Origin: Paraburkholderia phenazinium
Lineage (GTDB): Bacteria > Pseudomonadota > Gammaproteobacteria > Burkholderiales > Burkholderiaceae
Direction: 5' to 3'
NCBI RefSeq assembly: GCF_900141745.1
Contig: NZ_FSRM01000002.1
Location: 1,240,001 to 1,304,000 of the forward strand
Length of the DNA stretch: 64,000 bases
Part shown: positions 34,052-44,234 of the stretch, piece after piece
Position numbering within the stretch: position 1 is the stretch's first letter
How the letters are laid out: each line of letters opens with the position of its first letter
Notes under the pieces: model-generated
Databases searched by the model: none
Told to the model about the DNA's origin: nothing
Seen by the model: the letters and a program-made list of their open reading frames with translations, nothing else
Position numbers and translations under genes: made by a program

Positions 34052-35377
34052 ATGAACGACATACACGCAACGGCCGCCGCCCCTGATGCTGTGCCGGGCA
34101 TCCACGCGGGGTCATCAACGCGCCGTGCGGCGCGTTCGATAGTCGGCGGCTCGATCGGCAATCTGATCGAGTGGTACGACTTTCATGTGTACACGACGTT
34201 TTCAATCTATTTCGCGGCGTCGTTCTTCCCGCGCGAGAACCGCACCATCCAGCTACTCAGCGCAGCCGCCGTGTTCGCGCTGGGCTTCCTGCTGCGTCCA
34301 ATCGGAAGCTGGATGATTGGCCTTTACGCAGACCGGCGGGGCCGGCGCGCCGGCCTCACGCTCTCGGTCATCCTGATGTGCGGCGGCTCGCTTGCGATTG
34401 GCCTGTGTCCAACCTACGTCCAGATTGGCGCCCTCGCGCCGCTGGTGTTGCTGCTCGCGCGTCTCGTGCAGGGGTTTTCTCTCGGCGGCGAGTACGGCGC
34501 AAGTTCGGTCTATCTAAGCGAGATTGCCAAGCCTGGTCGTCGCGGCTTCTACAGCAGCTTCCATTACGTCACGCTGATCATGGGCCAGTTGCTCGCCACG
34601 CTCGTCCAGGTCCTGCTGCAGGAGTTTTTCTTTTCGCGCGCTGAGCTCAACGCGTGGGGTTGGCGTGTACCGTTCATCACAGGTGCGGCGTTGGCGCTAG
34701 TCGCCTATTGGGTGCGCCGCAATATCGACGAAACGCCCGACTTTCGCAACCTCTCCGAAGCCGCCAAGGAACGCACCGGACTTTCCGAGCTGCGCAAGCA
34801 CTGGCGTCCCGTGATTCTCGTGTTCGGCCTCACCACAGGCGGCACGCTCGCATTCTTCACCTACACGGTTTACATGCACAGCTATCTCGTCAACACGGTG
34901 GGGCTCTCGGCACGTGCCTCCGCGTGGGTGTCGCTATCCACGCTGACGTTGTTCATGCTTGTGCAACCGCTGTTCGGCGCGCTTTCGGATCGCATTGGAC
35001 GACGGCCTCTGCTGATCGCGTTCGGCGTGGGCGGGACATTCGGTACCTGGCCGCTGCTTGCTGCACTCGCGCACACCCACAGCGAATCCACAGCCTTCCT
35101 GCTGCTTGCCGTGGCGCTGCTGATCGTATGCGGCTATACGTCGGTCTGTTCGATTGCGAAGGCGGACCTCTTTCCTGCGCGCTTGCGTGCGCTCGGCGTA
35201 GGCGTGCCTTATTCGATTGCGACCGCATTGTTCGGCGGCACCGCCGGCTATGCGGGTCTCTGGTTCAAGAGCGTCGGCTACGAACAGGGCTTCTACCTGT
35301 ACGCGTCGGCCTGTATCGCCTGCACGCTGGTGGCCGCCTTATGTCTGCGCCGCAGCGATTCGCAGATGACCGCATGA
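34052..35377 (+). CDS. MFS permease, metabolite:H+ symporter (MHS) type
   Basis: A 441-residue permease with AGGAG before ATG 34052. The start region SIGNLIEWYDFHVY and FPRENRTIQLLSAAAVFALGF in the first helices is the fingerprint of the metabolite:H+ symporter branch (alpha-ketoglutarate, citrate and shikimate permeases). Further family motifs are ADRRGRRAGL and GFSLGGEYG. TcuC, the tricarballylate importer of Salmonella, belongs to this broad class, so this gene could serve the tcuA/tcuB pair on the other strand. It is third in the dehydrogenase operon. Confidence 0.86.
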   Translation: MNDIHATAAAPDAVPGIHAGSSTRRAARSIVGGSIGNLIEWYDFHVYTTFSIYFAASFFPRENRTIQLLSAAAVFALGFLLRPIGSWMIGLYADRRGRRAGLTLSVILMCGGSLAIGLCPTYVQIGALAPLVLLLARLVQGFSLGGEYGASSVYLSEIAKPGRRGFYSSFHYVTLIMGQLLATLVQVLLQEFFFSRAELNAWGWRVPFITGAALALVAYWVRRNIDETPDFRNLSEAAKERTGLSELRKHWRPVILVFGLTTGGTLAFFTYTVYMHSYLVNTVGLSARASAWVSLSTLTLFMLVQPLFGALSDRIGRRPLLIAFGVGGTFGTWPLLAALAHTHSESTAFLLLAVALLIVCGYTSVCSIAKADLFPARLRALGVGVPYSIATALFGGTAGYAGLWFKSVGYEQGFYLYASACIACTLVAALCLRRSDSQMTA

Positions 35378-35425
35378 AGCACGTATTCCTTTGTTCACTT
35401 CCTTTATGACCTGCAGGAGCATCGC

Positions 35426-36211
35426 ATGAAACCGATTCCCGAATTCGACATCCCCTCGATGCGCGAACACTGTTCCGAAGAGGAGTGGCAGGTGCGCGTG
35501 GACCTGGCCGCGTGTTATCGCCTCGTCGAACACTACGGCATGTCCGACATGGCGGCCAACCATATCTCCGCGCGTGTGCCCGGCGAAGAGGCGTTCCTGA
35601 TCAACGCATACGGGATGCTGTACGAAGAAGTCACGGCGTCGAGTCTCATCAAGATCGACAACGATGGCAACATTCTGAGCAAACCTGCATTCGTCGGCGC
35701 GGACTATGGCATCAACCGCGCCGGCTACGTGATTCATGGCGCGATTCATGAGGCGAAGCACGAGCTTGCCTGCGTGATCCATACGCATAGCTGGCCGGGG
35801 ATGGCCGTGTCGGCGCTCAAATGCGGACTGCTGCCGATGACGCAAACCGCCATGCGCTTCTACAAGATCGGCTATCACGATTACTGCGGCGTGGTGCTCG
35901 ATACGAGCGAACGTGACTCGCTGATCGCGGATCTCGGCGACAACAACGCACTGATCCTGCGCAACCATGGGTTGCTGACCGTCGGCCGCACGATTCCGGA
36001 GGCGTTCAACGCGATGCATCGACTGGAGCTGTCGTGCCGCTCGCAACTGGCGGCGCAGGCGTGCGGTGTCGAACTCAACGAAGTCTCGCCCGAAGTGCTC
36101 GAACAAACGTACATGAACTACCAGCCGCAGACGCGTCGTCCGTACGGCCTGCTCGAATGGCCGGCGTTGCTGCGCAAGCTGGACCGGATCGATCCGAGCT
36201 ATCGGGAGTGA
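35426..36211 (+). CDS. Class II aldolase/adducin-family protein
   Basis: A 261-residue protein with a CAGGAG ribosome site. The class II aldolase fold is shown by YRLVEHYGMSDMAANHISARVPG, the zinc histidines in IHTHSWPGMAV and the later RNHGLLTVG. Members include L-fuculose and L-ribulose phosphate aldolases/epimerases, but many in Proteobacteria act on non-sugar hydroxyacids or have unknown substrates. As the last gene of the operon it may split the oxidised hydroxyacid made by the dehydrogenase. The hairpin at 36220-36243 follows the stop. Confidence 0.85.
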   Translation: MKPIPEFDIPSMREHCSEEEWQVRVDLAACYRLVEHYGMSDMAANHISARVPGEEAFLINAYGMLYEEVTASSLIKIDNDGNILSKPAFVGADYGINRAGYVIHGAIHEAKHELACVIHTHSWPGMAVSALKCGLLPMTQTAMRFYKIGYHDYCGVVLDTSERDSLIADLGDNNALILRNHGLLTVGRTIPEAFNAMHRLELSCRSQLAAQACGVELNEVSPEVLEQTYMNYQPQTRRPYGLLEWPALLRKLDRIDPSYRE

Positions 36212-36219
36212 GCTGCAGA

Positions 36220-36243
36220 GGATGGGCGCTGCGGCGCCTATCC
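36220..36243. terminator. Hairpin between convergent operons
   Basis: GGATGGGCGC / GCGCCTATCC (one G-T pair) with loop TGCG, starting 8 bases after the aldolase stop and about 80 bases from the tcuB stop. No T-run follows, so termination is only likely. Confidence 0.45.
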
Positions 36244-36325
36244 AAGGGTTGGTTCTGCTCCAGACGGAGAGGGACGCCCACGGTCTCTGAACACAGGAGA
36301 GCTGCGAGCAGGTTGTCTGGATTGA

Positions 36326-37507
36326 TCAGTCATCCGTAAGGCCGACCCGGTTCGGCTGGCGGCGCTCGATTGCCCACTTGAGCAACGCGGCCGCGCGTAG
36401 CGGTCCGTGAACGAACTTGCCGTAAGGCATGGTCAGGAACAAGGCGATCACGGCGCCGAGATGCAGCGCCAGCAAACTGGGCATCGCAGCGCTGCTACGC
36501 AGCACCATGAGTGCGAGGCCACTGAGCGCGACGATTAGCAGCAGAGCGATGAAGCCGAGATCCATCGGCTTTTGCGCGGCGTCGCCCTGGTTGGGATGGC
36601 GTTGCAGATTCAGCCAGCCAAGACCGAGTGTACCCACGGCGATGCCAATGCCACCGACGGTGCCGAGTAGTGTCGGCGGGCTCGTATAGGCATACGGCGC
36701 CTCGAGCCGGAACACATAGTGATAGAGCGTGGCGACGCATGTCGACAGGAAACATAACGCGAAACCGTAGGCAGTGGCATGGTGGCAATGCCGGCGCGCG
36801 AGCGAAAAGCGGTCGTCCTCGTTGTTGCAGCCTTCACCGTGTCCACCACCCAGGTACCGGAGCGTTGCGACCGCGCTGGTGGCTTCGGCAAGCGCCGCGC
36901 CACTGGCCGAGCCCGGCACGGCTTCGCGCCAGAAGCGACGCACACCGATCCCCAGTGCACAGATAGCGAACAGAAAGACCGGCGCGAAGATATCGACCAT
37001 CAGCGTGTGCGGGAACACATCGTAGAACGAACCACTCACAGAGGCCTGCCACAGGTTACCGCTCATCGCGAGCGCGAGGATCAGGAACAGTGCGACGCCG
37101 CCCGCAAGCGCGAGGGCGACCGCGAGGCCGTTGCGCTCGTACAGCGCCGCGAACGAACGGGGCCATGCAAACAGGCGGTACGTGCGGCCGCGCACGCTGG
37201 CCATCGTCTGCGGGACGTTGACGGCAAACTCATGCGGCGGCGCGTACTGGCACGCGTGCAGGCAGGCCCCGCAGTTGTGGCACAGGTTCGCCAGGTAATG
37301 GACGTCGGCGGTGCCGAACTCGAGGCGCCGTGTCATGGCCGGAAAGACGGCGCAGAAGCCTTCGCAGTAGCGGCACGCGTTGCAGATCTGCAGGATCCGG
37401 GCGGCTTCGTCCTCCGGCACGGAGAGAAGCGGCGCCCTTGCGACGGTCACGGCGACGGGCGACCACTCGTCGCTGGCTTGCTGGATCAGTTTTTCAAGAG
37501 CTTGCAC
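36326..37507 (-). CDS. tcuB: Tricarballylate utilisation protein TcuB (Fe-S/heme membrane electron carrier)
   Basis: A 393-residue protein. I place the start at GTG 37507, which has AAGGA 8 bases upstream and overlaps the end of tcuA by 14 bases; an ATG at 37540 is the alternative and lacks a ribosome site. Two iron-sulphur motifs, [15 protein letters not shown] and [12 protein letters not shown], occur in the first 100 residues, followed by several membrane helices with histidines. In Salmonella TcuB re-oxidises the reduced flavin of TcuA and passes electrons to the membrane. Context and motifs agree well. Confidence 0.88.
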   Translation of the reverse strand: MQALEKLIQQASDEWSPVAVTVARAPLLSVPEDEAARILQICNACRYCEGFCAVFPAMTRRLEFGTADVHYLANLCHNCGACLHACQYAPPHEFAVNVPQTMASVRGRTYRLFAWPRSFAALYERNGLAVALALAGGVALFLILALAMSGNLWQASVSGSFYDVFPHTLMVDIFAPVFLFAICALGIGVRRFWREAVPGSASGAALAEATSAVATLRYLGGGHGEGCNNEDDRFSLARRHCHHATAYGFALCFLSTCVATLYHYVFRLEAPYAYTSPPTLLGTVGGIGIAVGTLGLGWLNLQRHPNQGDAAQKPMDLGFIALLLIVALSGLALMVLRSSAAMPSLLALHLGAVIALFLTMPYGKFVHGPLRAAALLKWAIERRQPNRVGLTDD

Positions 37508-38909
37508 GACTGCTTTCCTTATGTACCGAAGCGACGGCATGCGCGGCGGCGTTGGTGCCGGCGATGCGGCCGAATGCCGTGCCGATGCTCATGCCGACGC
37601 CGGCCGTATAGCCTTTGCCGAGCACGTTGCCGGCCATCATTTCGCCGGCGACGAAGAGATTTTCGCTAGGCTCGTCGCCAAAGCGAACCGCGGCCGTCTG
37701 GTCGGTTTTCAGGCCGAGATAAGTGAACGTGATACCCGGACGCAAGGCGAAGCCGAAGAATGGCGGCGTATCGAGCGGGAGCGCCCAGTGAGTCTTCGGC
37801 GGAGCGAGCTCATCGGTGCGGCAATCGTCGAGCTTCGTGTGATCGAACGTGCCGGGGCGGCAGGCGGCGTTGTACGCGTTAAGGGTCTCCATGAAACGCG
37901 CGGGGTCGAGTCCGAGGGCCGTTGCAAGTTCAGGCAAGCTGTTCGCCCGCACGCCCGGAAACACCGGCGGCATGAAGCGTCCAACGGCCTTCGCATCGAT
38001 GATCGACCAGGCGGTCTGCCCCGGCTGCTGGGCGACGAGACGCCCCCAGATCGCGTAGCGCTTCGGCCAGAAGTCCTCGCCTTCGTCGTAGAACCGTTCG
38101 GCGTCCCGATTCACCACCACGCCGAGCGACACGCAGTCGACGCGCGTGCAGATGCCGCCGTCGTAGAGCGGCGCGCGTGCGTCGATTGCCACCATATGTG
38201 CCTGGGTCGGGTCGCCGATGCTGTCCGCGCCCGCGTCGATCATGAAGCGCAGCAGCGTGCCCATGTTGAAGCGCGTGCCGCGGATCAGGAAGTTGTCGGC
38301 GGGGTGTTCTCCGCGCTCGTTGACGCCCCAGGCATCGCGCAACCACGCGCGGTTCGACTCGAAGCCGCCCGCCGCGAGCACACAGCTGCGCGCCGTAATG
38401 CGTTCGTTGCCCGCCCACGCGGCCACGAAGCGCGGGCCGTCGAGCTCGATGCGCTGCACCGGCGTTTCATAGCGGATCTGCACGCCGAGTTGTTCCGCGC
38501 TGCGGTAATAGGCGTTGACGAGGGCCTTGCCGCCGCCCATGAAAAAAGCGTTGGTTCGGGCGGTATGCAGCGCGCCCGAGAGCGACGGCTGGAAGTGCAC
38601 GCCATGCTGGCGCATCCACGGCCGGCAGGTCGACGACGCGCGAATTACAAGCCGCGCGAGCGCCTCGTCCGTGAGGCCGCCGGTGACTTTCAGCAGATCC
38701 TGCCAGTATTCCTCTTCGGGGTAGGCATCGACGAGCACGTCCTGCGGCGCGTCGTGCATACAGCGCAGATTGCGGGTGTGTTGTGAATTGCCGCCGCGCC
38801 ATTCGCGCGGCGCGGCCTCCAGCAACAGAACGGAAGCACCGGCTTCCCGAGCCATGAGGGCGGCGCATAGCGCAGCATTGCCGCCGCCGATGACGAGAAC
38901 ATCGACCAT
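37494..38909 (-). CDS. tcuA: FAD-dependent tricarballylate dehydrogenase TcuA
   Basis: A 471-residue flavoprotein starting at ATG 38909, with AAAGGAGA 7 bases upstream; the frame is open further but without a start site. The Rossmann motif [15 protein letters not shown] binds FAD. Later blocks are [30 protein letters not shown] and a C-terminal [18 protein letters not shown] of the fumarate reductase/succinate dehydrogenase flavoprotein family. TcuA oxidises tricarballylate to cis-aconitate in the cytoplasm. It overlaps tcuB by 14 bases and follows a LysR gene, the same order of functions as the Salmonella tcuR-tcuABC locus, except that a TcuC-like permease is not adjacent. Confidence 0.9.
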   Translation of the reverse strand: MVDVLVIGGGNAALCAALMAREAGASVLLLEAAPREWRGGNSQHTRNLRCMHDAPQDVLVDAYPEEEYWQDLLKVTGGLTDEALARLVIRASSTCRPWMRQHGVHFQPSLSGALHTARTNAFFMGGGKALVNAYYRSAEQLGVQIRYETPVQRIELDGPRFVAAWAGNERITARSCVLAAGGFESNRAWLRDAWGVNERGEHPADNFLIRGTRFNMGTLLRFMIDAGADSIGDPTQAHMVAIDARAPLYDGGICTRVDCVSLGVVVNRDAERFYDEGEDFWPKRYAIWGRLVAQQPGQTAWSIIDAKAVGRFMPPVFPGVRANSLPELATALGLDPARFMETLNAYNAACRPGTFDHTKLDDCRTDELAPPKTHWALPLDTPPFFGFALRPGITFTYLGLKTDQTAAVRFGDEPSENLFVAGEMMAGNVLGKGYTAGVGMSIGTAFGRIAGTNAAAHAVASVHKESSRASS

Positions 38910-38982
38910 CGAGTTGTCTCCTTTGGCTCGCACTGTACGGGCGAACGCGCCGCACCGCCATGGGCGGCGGGGCAAGGGGGCT

Positions 38983-39927
38983 TCAGTTTTCGTGAAGGGT
39001 CGCGCTGGCGCGGAGCGCCGCGCCGGGCCAGCGGCCGGCGGCCACGATTTCGCGCGCGACATCGAGGAGCACGACACGCGCGGCGAGGCCAGCCGGCGAC
39101 AGCTCGTCGTCGGATGCGCTGACGATCAGGTTGGGGCGCGTCACGTCGGCATCGAGGATCGGGATACTGGTGAGCTGGGCGTTTTCGGGGCGCGCCAGTG
39201 CGGCGCCCGGCTGGATCGTCGCGCCAATGCCGGCGCGCACGGTGTCCATGAGCATCGCGAGGCCGTCGATTTCCGCGGCTATCAGCGGTTCGTAGTGCGC
39301 GCGCCTGAAGGCGGCGCTCAGCAGCGCACGCAATCCGTGCGATCCGCTTGGCAGGACGAGCGGCAAGCGCTCCAGTTGCGCGAGCCATACCGACGCTGTG
39401 GCCGGCATGCCGGCCAGCGTCGGGTTGCCGATCACGAACAACTGCTCGTCGAGCAACGGCAGGCTGCTCCAGCGCTGAGCCGGTTCTTCCTGAAACAGAA
39501 TCGCGAGGTCGATCTGGCGCGCGTCGAGCATCGAGCCCAGATGACCGGACAGGCTTTCTACCATGTGCAGCCGAACTTCCGGATAGCGCTCGCGCATGGC
39601 CTGGATGAAGGGCAGCCCGAGCACGCCCGTCGTACTCGGTGCGAGCCCGACGCTGACATGCCCCGATAGCCGCGCTTCCTGCGCTGCCAGCGCGGCCGCA
39701 TCCACGTGACGCAGCGCGAGTTGCGCCTGGCGCCAGAAGGCGAGGCCGGCATCGGTCGGCACCACGCCGGACGAGGTGCGCCGCAGCAGCCGAGTGGAGA
39801 GTTCGCTTTCGAGCCGGCTGATCTGCTGGCTCAGTGCCGATGTGACCACGCCGAGCTCGAGCGCGGCGCGCCCCATGCTGCCGTGGGCAACCACACTGAC
39901 GAAATAGCGTAACTGCCTGAGTTCCAT
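38983..39927 (-). CDS. LysR-family regulator of the tcu genes
   Basis: A 314-residue LysR protein from ATG 39927. The N-terminus MELRQLRYFVSVVAHGSMGRAALELGVVTSALSQQISRLESEL is a standard LysR helix-turn-helix, followed by LRRTSSGVVPTDAGLAF. The co-inducer domain starts about residue 90 (GHVSVGLAPSTTGVLGLPFIQ), and resembles the Nac/Cbl branch. It is 73 bases upstream of tcuA on the same strand, so it is likely the TcuR equivalent, responding to tricarballylate. The symbol is withheld because LysR proteins are hard to tell apart by eye. Confidence 0.85.
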   Translation of the reverse strand: MELRQLRYFVSVVAHGSMGRAALELGVVTSALSQQISRLESELSTRLLRRTSSGVVPTDAGLAFWRQAQLALRHVDAAALAAQEARLSGHVSVGLAPSTTGVLGLPFIQAMRERYPEVRLHMVESLSGHLGSMLDARQIDLAILFQEEPAQRWSSLPLLDEQLFVIGNPTLAGMPATASVWLAQLERLPLVLPSGSHGLRALLSAAFRRAHYEPLIAAEIDGLAMLMDTVRAGIGATIQPGAALARPENAQLTSIPILDADVTRPNLIVSASDDELSPAGLAARVVLLDVAREIVAAGRWPGAALRASATLHEN

Positions 39928-39978
39928 GGGGAGGGCGCGGGTGGGGATCGGCTGATTATAGGGCGCGTCGCGTCGTTC

Positions 39979-42906
39979 CTAGTCAGCAATCGCCGTGACG
40001 GCCGGCCACACCCGCTCCTCAAACTGATCGGACGGAACTGGCTCGGAGTACAAAAAGCCCTGCGCAAAGTCGCAACCCACGGCGGCGAGAAAGTCGCGTT
40101 GATCTGTCGTCTCGACCCCTTCAGCGATCACCTGAAGCCCAAGCTTGTGAGCCAGCATGACCATCGCTTCGCAAAGCGCCTGGTTGCCGCCGTCGAAGCC
40201 GAGGTTCTGCACGAATGAGCGGTCGATCTTGAGATAGTCGATATCGAAGCGCTTCAGATACGCCAGGGACGAGTAGCCGGTCCCAAAGTCGTCGATCGAA
40301 ATCCCCATTCCCGCATCACGGAAACTCAGCAACTTCTCATTCAGTTCCGCGTCCAGCAATAACCCTTCGGTTATTTCAATGGCCACGCTTTGTCTGGGCA
40401 TCCCTTCCCGTATGAGGTATTCGGACCATTGGATACACACCAGATTGTCTTGACGAATCTGCACCGGTGAAATGTTGACGCTGATCTGGAACGACGGATG
40501 GAATCGTTGGCGCCATTGATGCGCCTGGCGCACGGCCTGTTTGAACACCCAGTCGCCAATTGGAACGATGAGCCCCGTGTCTTCGGCCAAGGCGATGAAA
40601 TCTAGCGGACTGATCGTGCCGCGTTCGGGATGCATCCAGCGTATCAGTGCTTCGGCCTTGTAGATTTCGCCCGTCGCGAGATCGACGATGGGCTGGTAAT
40701 AGACCTGGAACTGTTCCGCTTGCAAGGCGGTGCGAAGATCGCTCGTGAGACGCCGGCGCTTTTCCGCCGCCACCTGCAACTCGGACGTGAAATAGTGGAC
40801 ACGGTTGCGTCCAGCGGCTTTCGCCGCGTACATGGCCTGGTCGGCATTCTTGAAGAGAACGTCGAGTTCGCTGGCGTCGTCGGGGTATAGCGTGACGCCG
40901 ACACTCGCAGAAATGAAGGCCTCATCCGCGCCGAGCTTGAACGGCTCGGCGAGCTTGGCGATGACCGTCTTCGCGATCTGTTCGATGCGTCCGGTGTCGT
41001 CCAGCCCGGACAGAATGACCGTGAACTCATCGCCGCCAAGACGAGCGACCGTGTCGGTTTCACGCACGCAAGAGGTGATGCGTCTCGCCGCCTCGATCAG
41101 CAGGATGTCGCCGGTATCGTGTCCCAGTGAGTCGTTGACTTCCTTGAAGCGGTCCAGATCGATCAACATCAGGGCCATGGGCCGCCCAGAGCGATCCGAC
41201 ACGCCAGCTTCGTGGTCGAGACGCTCATGAAACATCTGGCGATTCGGAAGATGGGTCAGCGCATCGAAATTGGCCTGTTTCCAGATCGTTGCCTCGAACA
41301 CCATCCGGTCCGACAAATCACGGCCTACCGCCAGCACGGAGTTCACCTTGCCCGATGCATCGATCTCCGGCGTGAGCCGGATATGACTGCACTGTTCCTT
41401 TCCATCCTTGCCGAGCCATCGCAGTTCAAACTGATGACTTTTGCCGGTTGTAATGGTTTCTTTGATCTTCCTCTCATAGGTCAGCGCATTGGCGCCGCCC
41501 GGGACTTCTGAGGGCCGCTTGCCGAGCGATTCGGCGAGGCTGCGGCCCGCTGAAACACAGAACGCGGGATTGGCGTAGGTGCGGCGAAGATCGCGGTCGT
41601 AGCGCGTAATCGTGTCGGGCGAGTTTTCGATCAACGTGCGCGACTCCTGCTCGCGCGCGACCAGTTCCACTGTGCGCTCGATGACGGTTTGCTCGAGAGA
41701 GGCGTTGATCTCGTTGATCTTCTGGATTTTCTGTCTGATCGCCGCACTCATTCGTTCGAACCGCTGCGCCAGTCTGCCCAGTTCATCCCCGGCGCCAATG
41801 TCGCGGTGTGCGTCCACCGGTATCTCTACCTCGGCGCCCGCATCGCTGCCGGTGTCGTGCATCTTTCGCACCAGTTCCTTGAGCGGGGCGGAGATGCTGT
41901 GCGAAATGAAGTAGGCGAGGAAGATCGAAAGCAGAAACCCCGAGATGCCCACCAGGATGATCTGGTTGCGCACCGACTGTGCCTCCCCCGTCAGCTTCTG
42001 CTCCGGGATGGTACTGACCACAAACCATGGCGTTCCGGCGATGGCGGTGTACGCGGCGAGATATCGGCCGCCGCTTGTGCCCTCGAAGTCGACGAAGCCA
42101 CTCGGCTCGCCGTGCGGATCGGCTTGTGTGATCTTTTCGATCAGGCCCGGCTCGGCCCTGCCGTCGGTGGTCACCGAAGTGCCGTCGGCGCCGACAATCC
42201 GCTTGTCGGTACTGGCGTCGACGACATAGATCTCCGTTCCGCTGCCCGTAGCGACGTCATCGAAAATCGCCGAGAAATGTTCGGGACGAATCACCAGAAC
42301 CAGATTGCCGATCTGCTGATTGTTGCTCTTGCCGATGATGGCACGCACCATCCCCAGGTCCTGTTGACCGGCTCCGTTGTCGTAGCTACCCCAGTAAGGC
42401 CGGCCATTGCGGTTGGGCGCCTGCTGGACCAGACGCACGACACCCCGCGTCAGTTGCGCGAACGCCTGGGTGTCCATGATCCGGTTGTTCCGGTCGAGCA
42501 GATATTTCTGGTTGATGTAATCAACCGCGCCGTAGTGCTCGAGGAGCAGTCGGGTCATATCCTGGCGCGCTTCGCTTTGCTCCTTTTCATTGCCGCTCGC
42601 GACGCGGGTCAGCGCGTCCTGAACGCGATCGGAGAGCACCAGCAGACTGCTCTCCGTCTCGATCTGCTCCATGCGCAGCGAGATGTTTTTGGCGACCTGT
42701 TTGACCACCTCTTTCGAGAATATCTCCGCCTTCTGCTTGATCGCCGCGGTCGAATCTACATACGATATGTAGCCCGAAACAAGTATCGGGATCAGCGAAA
42801 GCAGGATGAACGCGGTTATCAGCCGGTAGCGAATCTCGACACGGCGCAGCAGATCTAACGAGAAGTAGGCGAATGCGTTTCGCAGCCAACCGAGCAGGGA
42901 AGTCAT
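39979..42906 (-). CDS. Membrane Cache-HAMP-PAS-GGDEF-EAL cyclic-di-GMP protein
   Basis: A 975-residue protein. A first membrane helix lies at about residues 27-49, then a periplasmic double-Cache-like sensor to about 310, a second helix (IILVGISGFLLSIFLAYFISH), HAMP, a coiled segment, a PAS domain (about 415-530), a GGDEF domain with intact RLGGDEF and an EAL domain with intact EALIRW, DDFGTGYSSL and EGVET. Both catalytic signatures appear complete, so it may make and break c-di-GMP. Its start codon overlaps the stop of the upstream solute-binding lipoprotein (ATGA), so the two are translationally coupled and may form one signalling pair at the membrane. Confidence 0.92.
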   Translation of the reverse strand: MTSLLGWLRNAFAYFSLDLLRRVEIRYRLITAFILLSLIPILVSGYISYVDSTAAIKQKAEIFSKEVVKQVAKNISLRMEQIETESSLLVLSDRVQDALTRVASGNEKEQSEARQDMTRLLLEHYGAVDYINQKYLLDRNNRIMDTQAFAQLTRGVVRLVQQAPNRNGRPYWGSYDNGAGQQDLGMVRAIIGKSNNQQIGNLVLVIRPEHFSAIFDDVATGSGTEIYVVDASTDKRIVGADGTSVTTDGRAEPGLIEKITQADPHGEPSGFVDFEGTSGGRYLAAYTAIAGTPWFVVSTIPEQKLTGEAQSVRNQIILVGISGFLLSIFLAYFISHSISAPLKELVRKMHDTGSDAGAEVEIPVDAHRDIGAGDELGRLAQRFERMSAAIRQKIQKINEINASLEQTVIERTVELVAREQESRTLIENSPDTITRYDRDLRRTYANPAFCVSAGRSLAESLGKRPSEVPGGANALTYERKIKETITTGKSHQFELRWLGKDGKEQCSHIRLTPEIDASGKVNSVLAVGRDLSDRMVFEATIWKQANFDALTHLPNRQMFHERLDHEAGVSDRSGRPMALMLIDLDRFKEVNDSLGHDTGDILLIEAARRITSCVRETDTVARLGGDEFTVILSGLDDTGRIEQIAKTVIAKLAEPFKLGADEAFISASVGVTLYPDDASELDVLFKNADQAMYAAKAAGRNRVHYFTSELQVAAEKRRRLTSDLRTALQAEQFQVYYQPIVDLATGEIYKAEALIRWMHPERGTISPLDFIALAEDTGLIVPIGDWVFKQAVRQAHQWRQRFHPSFQISVNISPVQIRQDNLVCIQWSEYLIREGMPRQSVAIEITEGLLLDAELNEKLLSFRDAGMGISIDDFGTGYSSLAYLKRFDIDYLKIDRSFVQNLGFDGGNQALCEAMVMLAHKLGLQVIAEGVETTDQRDFLAAVGCDFAQGFLYSEPVPSDQFEERVWPAVTAIAD

Positions 42907-44234
42907 TTGTAGTGCATCTTCGCTTCATTCTTAACCGACTCATCCAGGAGTTTCGCCGCCTGTCCTGGCGTGATTTTGCCAAACAGCACATCCTGCATCA
43001 ATCGATGCAAACGCTCGATGGAATTGGAGGGTAGAAACGAATAGTACGGGCTTCCGGTCACCGCATAGCGACTAACCGTGTTGGTGTAGTCGATAATCTT
43101 CGGATCGCTAACTGCTGTCCCCGAGACCTGCTTGAACGGGGAGATGTTCTGGCGTTTTGTCTGCAGAATGGAAAACCCCGGCCCGGCGATGAACTCGAGA
43201 AAGCGCATCGCAGCAGCCTTGTTGGGCGTCTCGGACACCGCAAAGCCAGTTTCGCTGCCGATTACCGGCACGACCCGCTCGCCCGGCGCGTTCCACGGTG
43301 GGATGAATACGCCTACCTGGAAGGGGTTCCCGTGCAGCAACAGACCGGCGGCCCAACTGCCGTGAAAAGCCATCGCGACCTTGCCTTCCTTGAAAAGCCG
43401 TATGCCATCGTCGTAACCGGTCGTCATGAACGAGTCCTGGACGAAACCACGTTCGGGTATCAGCAACATCTTGGCGAAAATATCCGCTACCTGAGGGGTG
43501 TTGAGATCCAGCGTGCCGTCGCTGATCCGGTTTTTCCAGTCTGGCTCGTGCGCCACCACATTGTTGGCAAAGCCTGAACTGAAAGGGCCGTTGCCGAGCA
43601 TGTTCGGAAAGCCGCCGTTCCACATGATAGGCGTAACACCCGCCCGTTTGAGCTGTTCGCATACCGCCAGGAATTCGTTGAAACTGGTCGGCAGTTCCTT
43701 GATCCCTGCCTTCGCGAACATGTCCTCGTTGTAGTAGATCAGCGTCGTAGCCACTCCACCCGCTATTCCAAAGTGCCTGGACTGGCGATTGGTCCAGTCC
43801 TTCTTGAGCGGGTCGAGCATGTTGTTCCAGGCGGACGTCTTGCTCACATCGGCCAGGAGCCCTTGATCGGCCAGGTCGGCCGCGTAGGCATTCGGGTTGA
43901 TACTTACCAGATCGGGCAAGTTGCCGGAGGCGACCCGCGGCTTGATGTTTTCCTCCACCGAGTTGCCGATCATGAACTGCACATCCACGTGTATGTCTGG
44001 ATTCAGCTTGCTGAATTCGGCGGCAATCTGCAGCATTTCCTGCGGCCAGTCGGGAGCCCAGATCAGGGCGGTGATCGTGGTGCTGGCGGGCGCGCCCGTG
44101 CTCGAAGAAGTCTGGTCCTGCTGATGGCAACCGCACAACGAAAAAACAATCAAACAGGCCAAGATGGACAGCAAAGACGCAAACGCAGTTTGTCGCACTT
44201 GGGGTTCACTTTTCGACGTCGATCCGATCGGCAC
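42903..44234 (-). CDS. Orphan extracellular solute-binding lipoprotein (family 1)
   Basis: A 443-residue protein. A lipoprotein signal ends in the lipobox LCGC (residues around 33-36), preceded by a hydrophobic run. The mature part has the family 1 sugar-binding pattern: EFSKLNPDIHVDVQFMIGNS, GNLPDLVSINPNAYAADLADQGLL, FHGSWAAGLL and a late ETPNKAAAMRFLEFI. Such proteins usually serve maltose/oligosaccharide ABC importers, but no permease or ATPase is present; instead the gene is fused by a 4-base overlap to the GGDEF-EAL gene. It is divergent from the aldolase gene at 44475 across 240 bases. Confidence 0.85.
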   Translation of the reverse strand: MPIGSTSKSEPQVRQTAFASLLSILACLIVFSLCGCHQQDQTSSSTGAPASTTITALIWAPDWPQEMLQIAAEFSKLNPDIHVDVQFMIGNSVEENIKPRVASGNLPDLVSINPNAYAADLADQGLLADVSKTSAWNNMLDPLKKDWTNRQSRHFGIAGGVATTLIYYNEDMFAKAGIKELPTSFNEFLAVCEQLKRAGVTPIMWNGGFPNMLGNGPFSSGFANNVVAHEPDWKNRISDGTLDLNTPQVADIFAKMLLIPERGFVQDSFMTTGYDDGIRLFKEGKVAMAFHGSWAAGLLLHGNPFQVGVFIPPWNAPGERVVPVIGSETGFAVSETPNKAAAMRFLEFIAGPGFSILQTKRQNISPFKQVSGTAVSDPKIIDYTNTVSRYAVTGSPYYSFLPSNSIERLHRLMQDVLFGKITPGQAAKLLDESVKNEAKMHYK

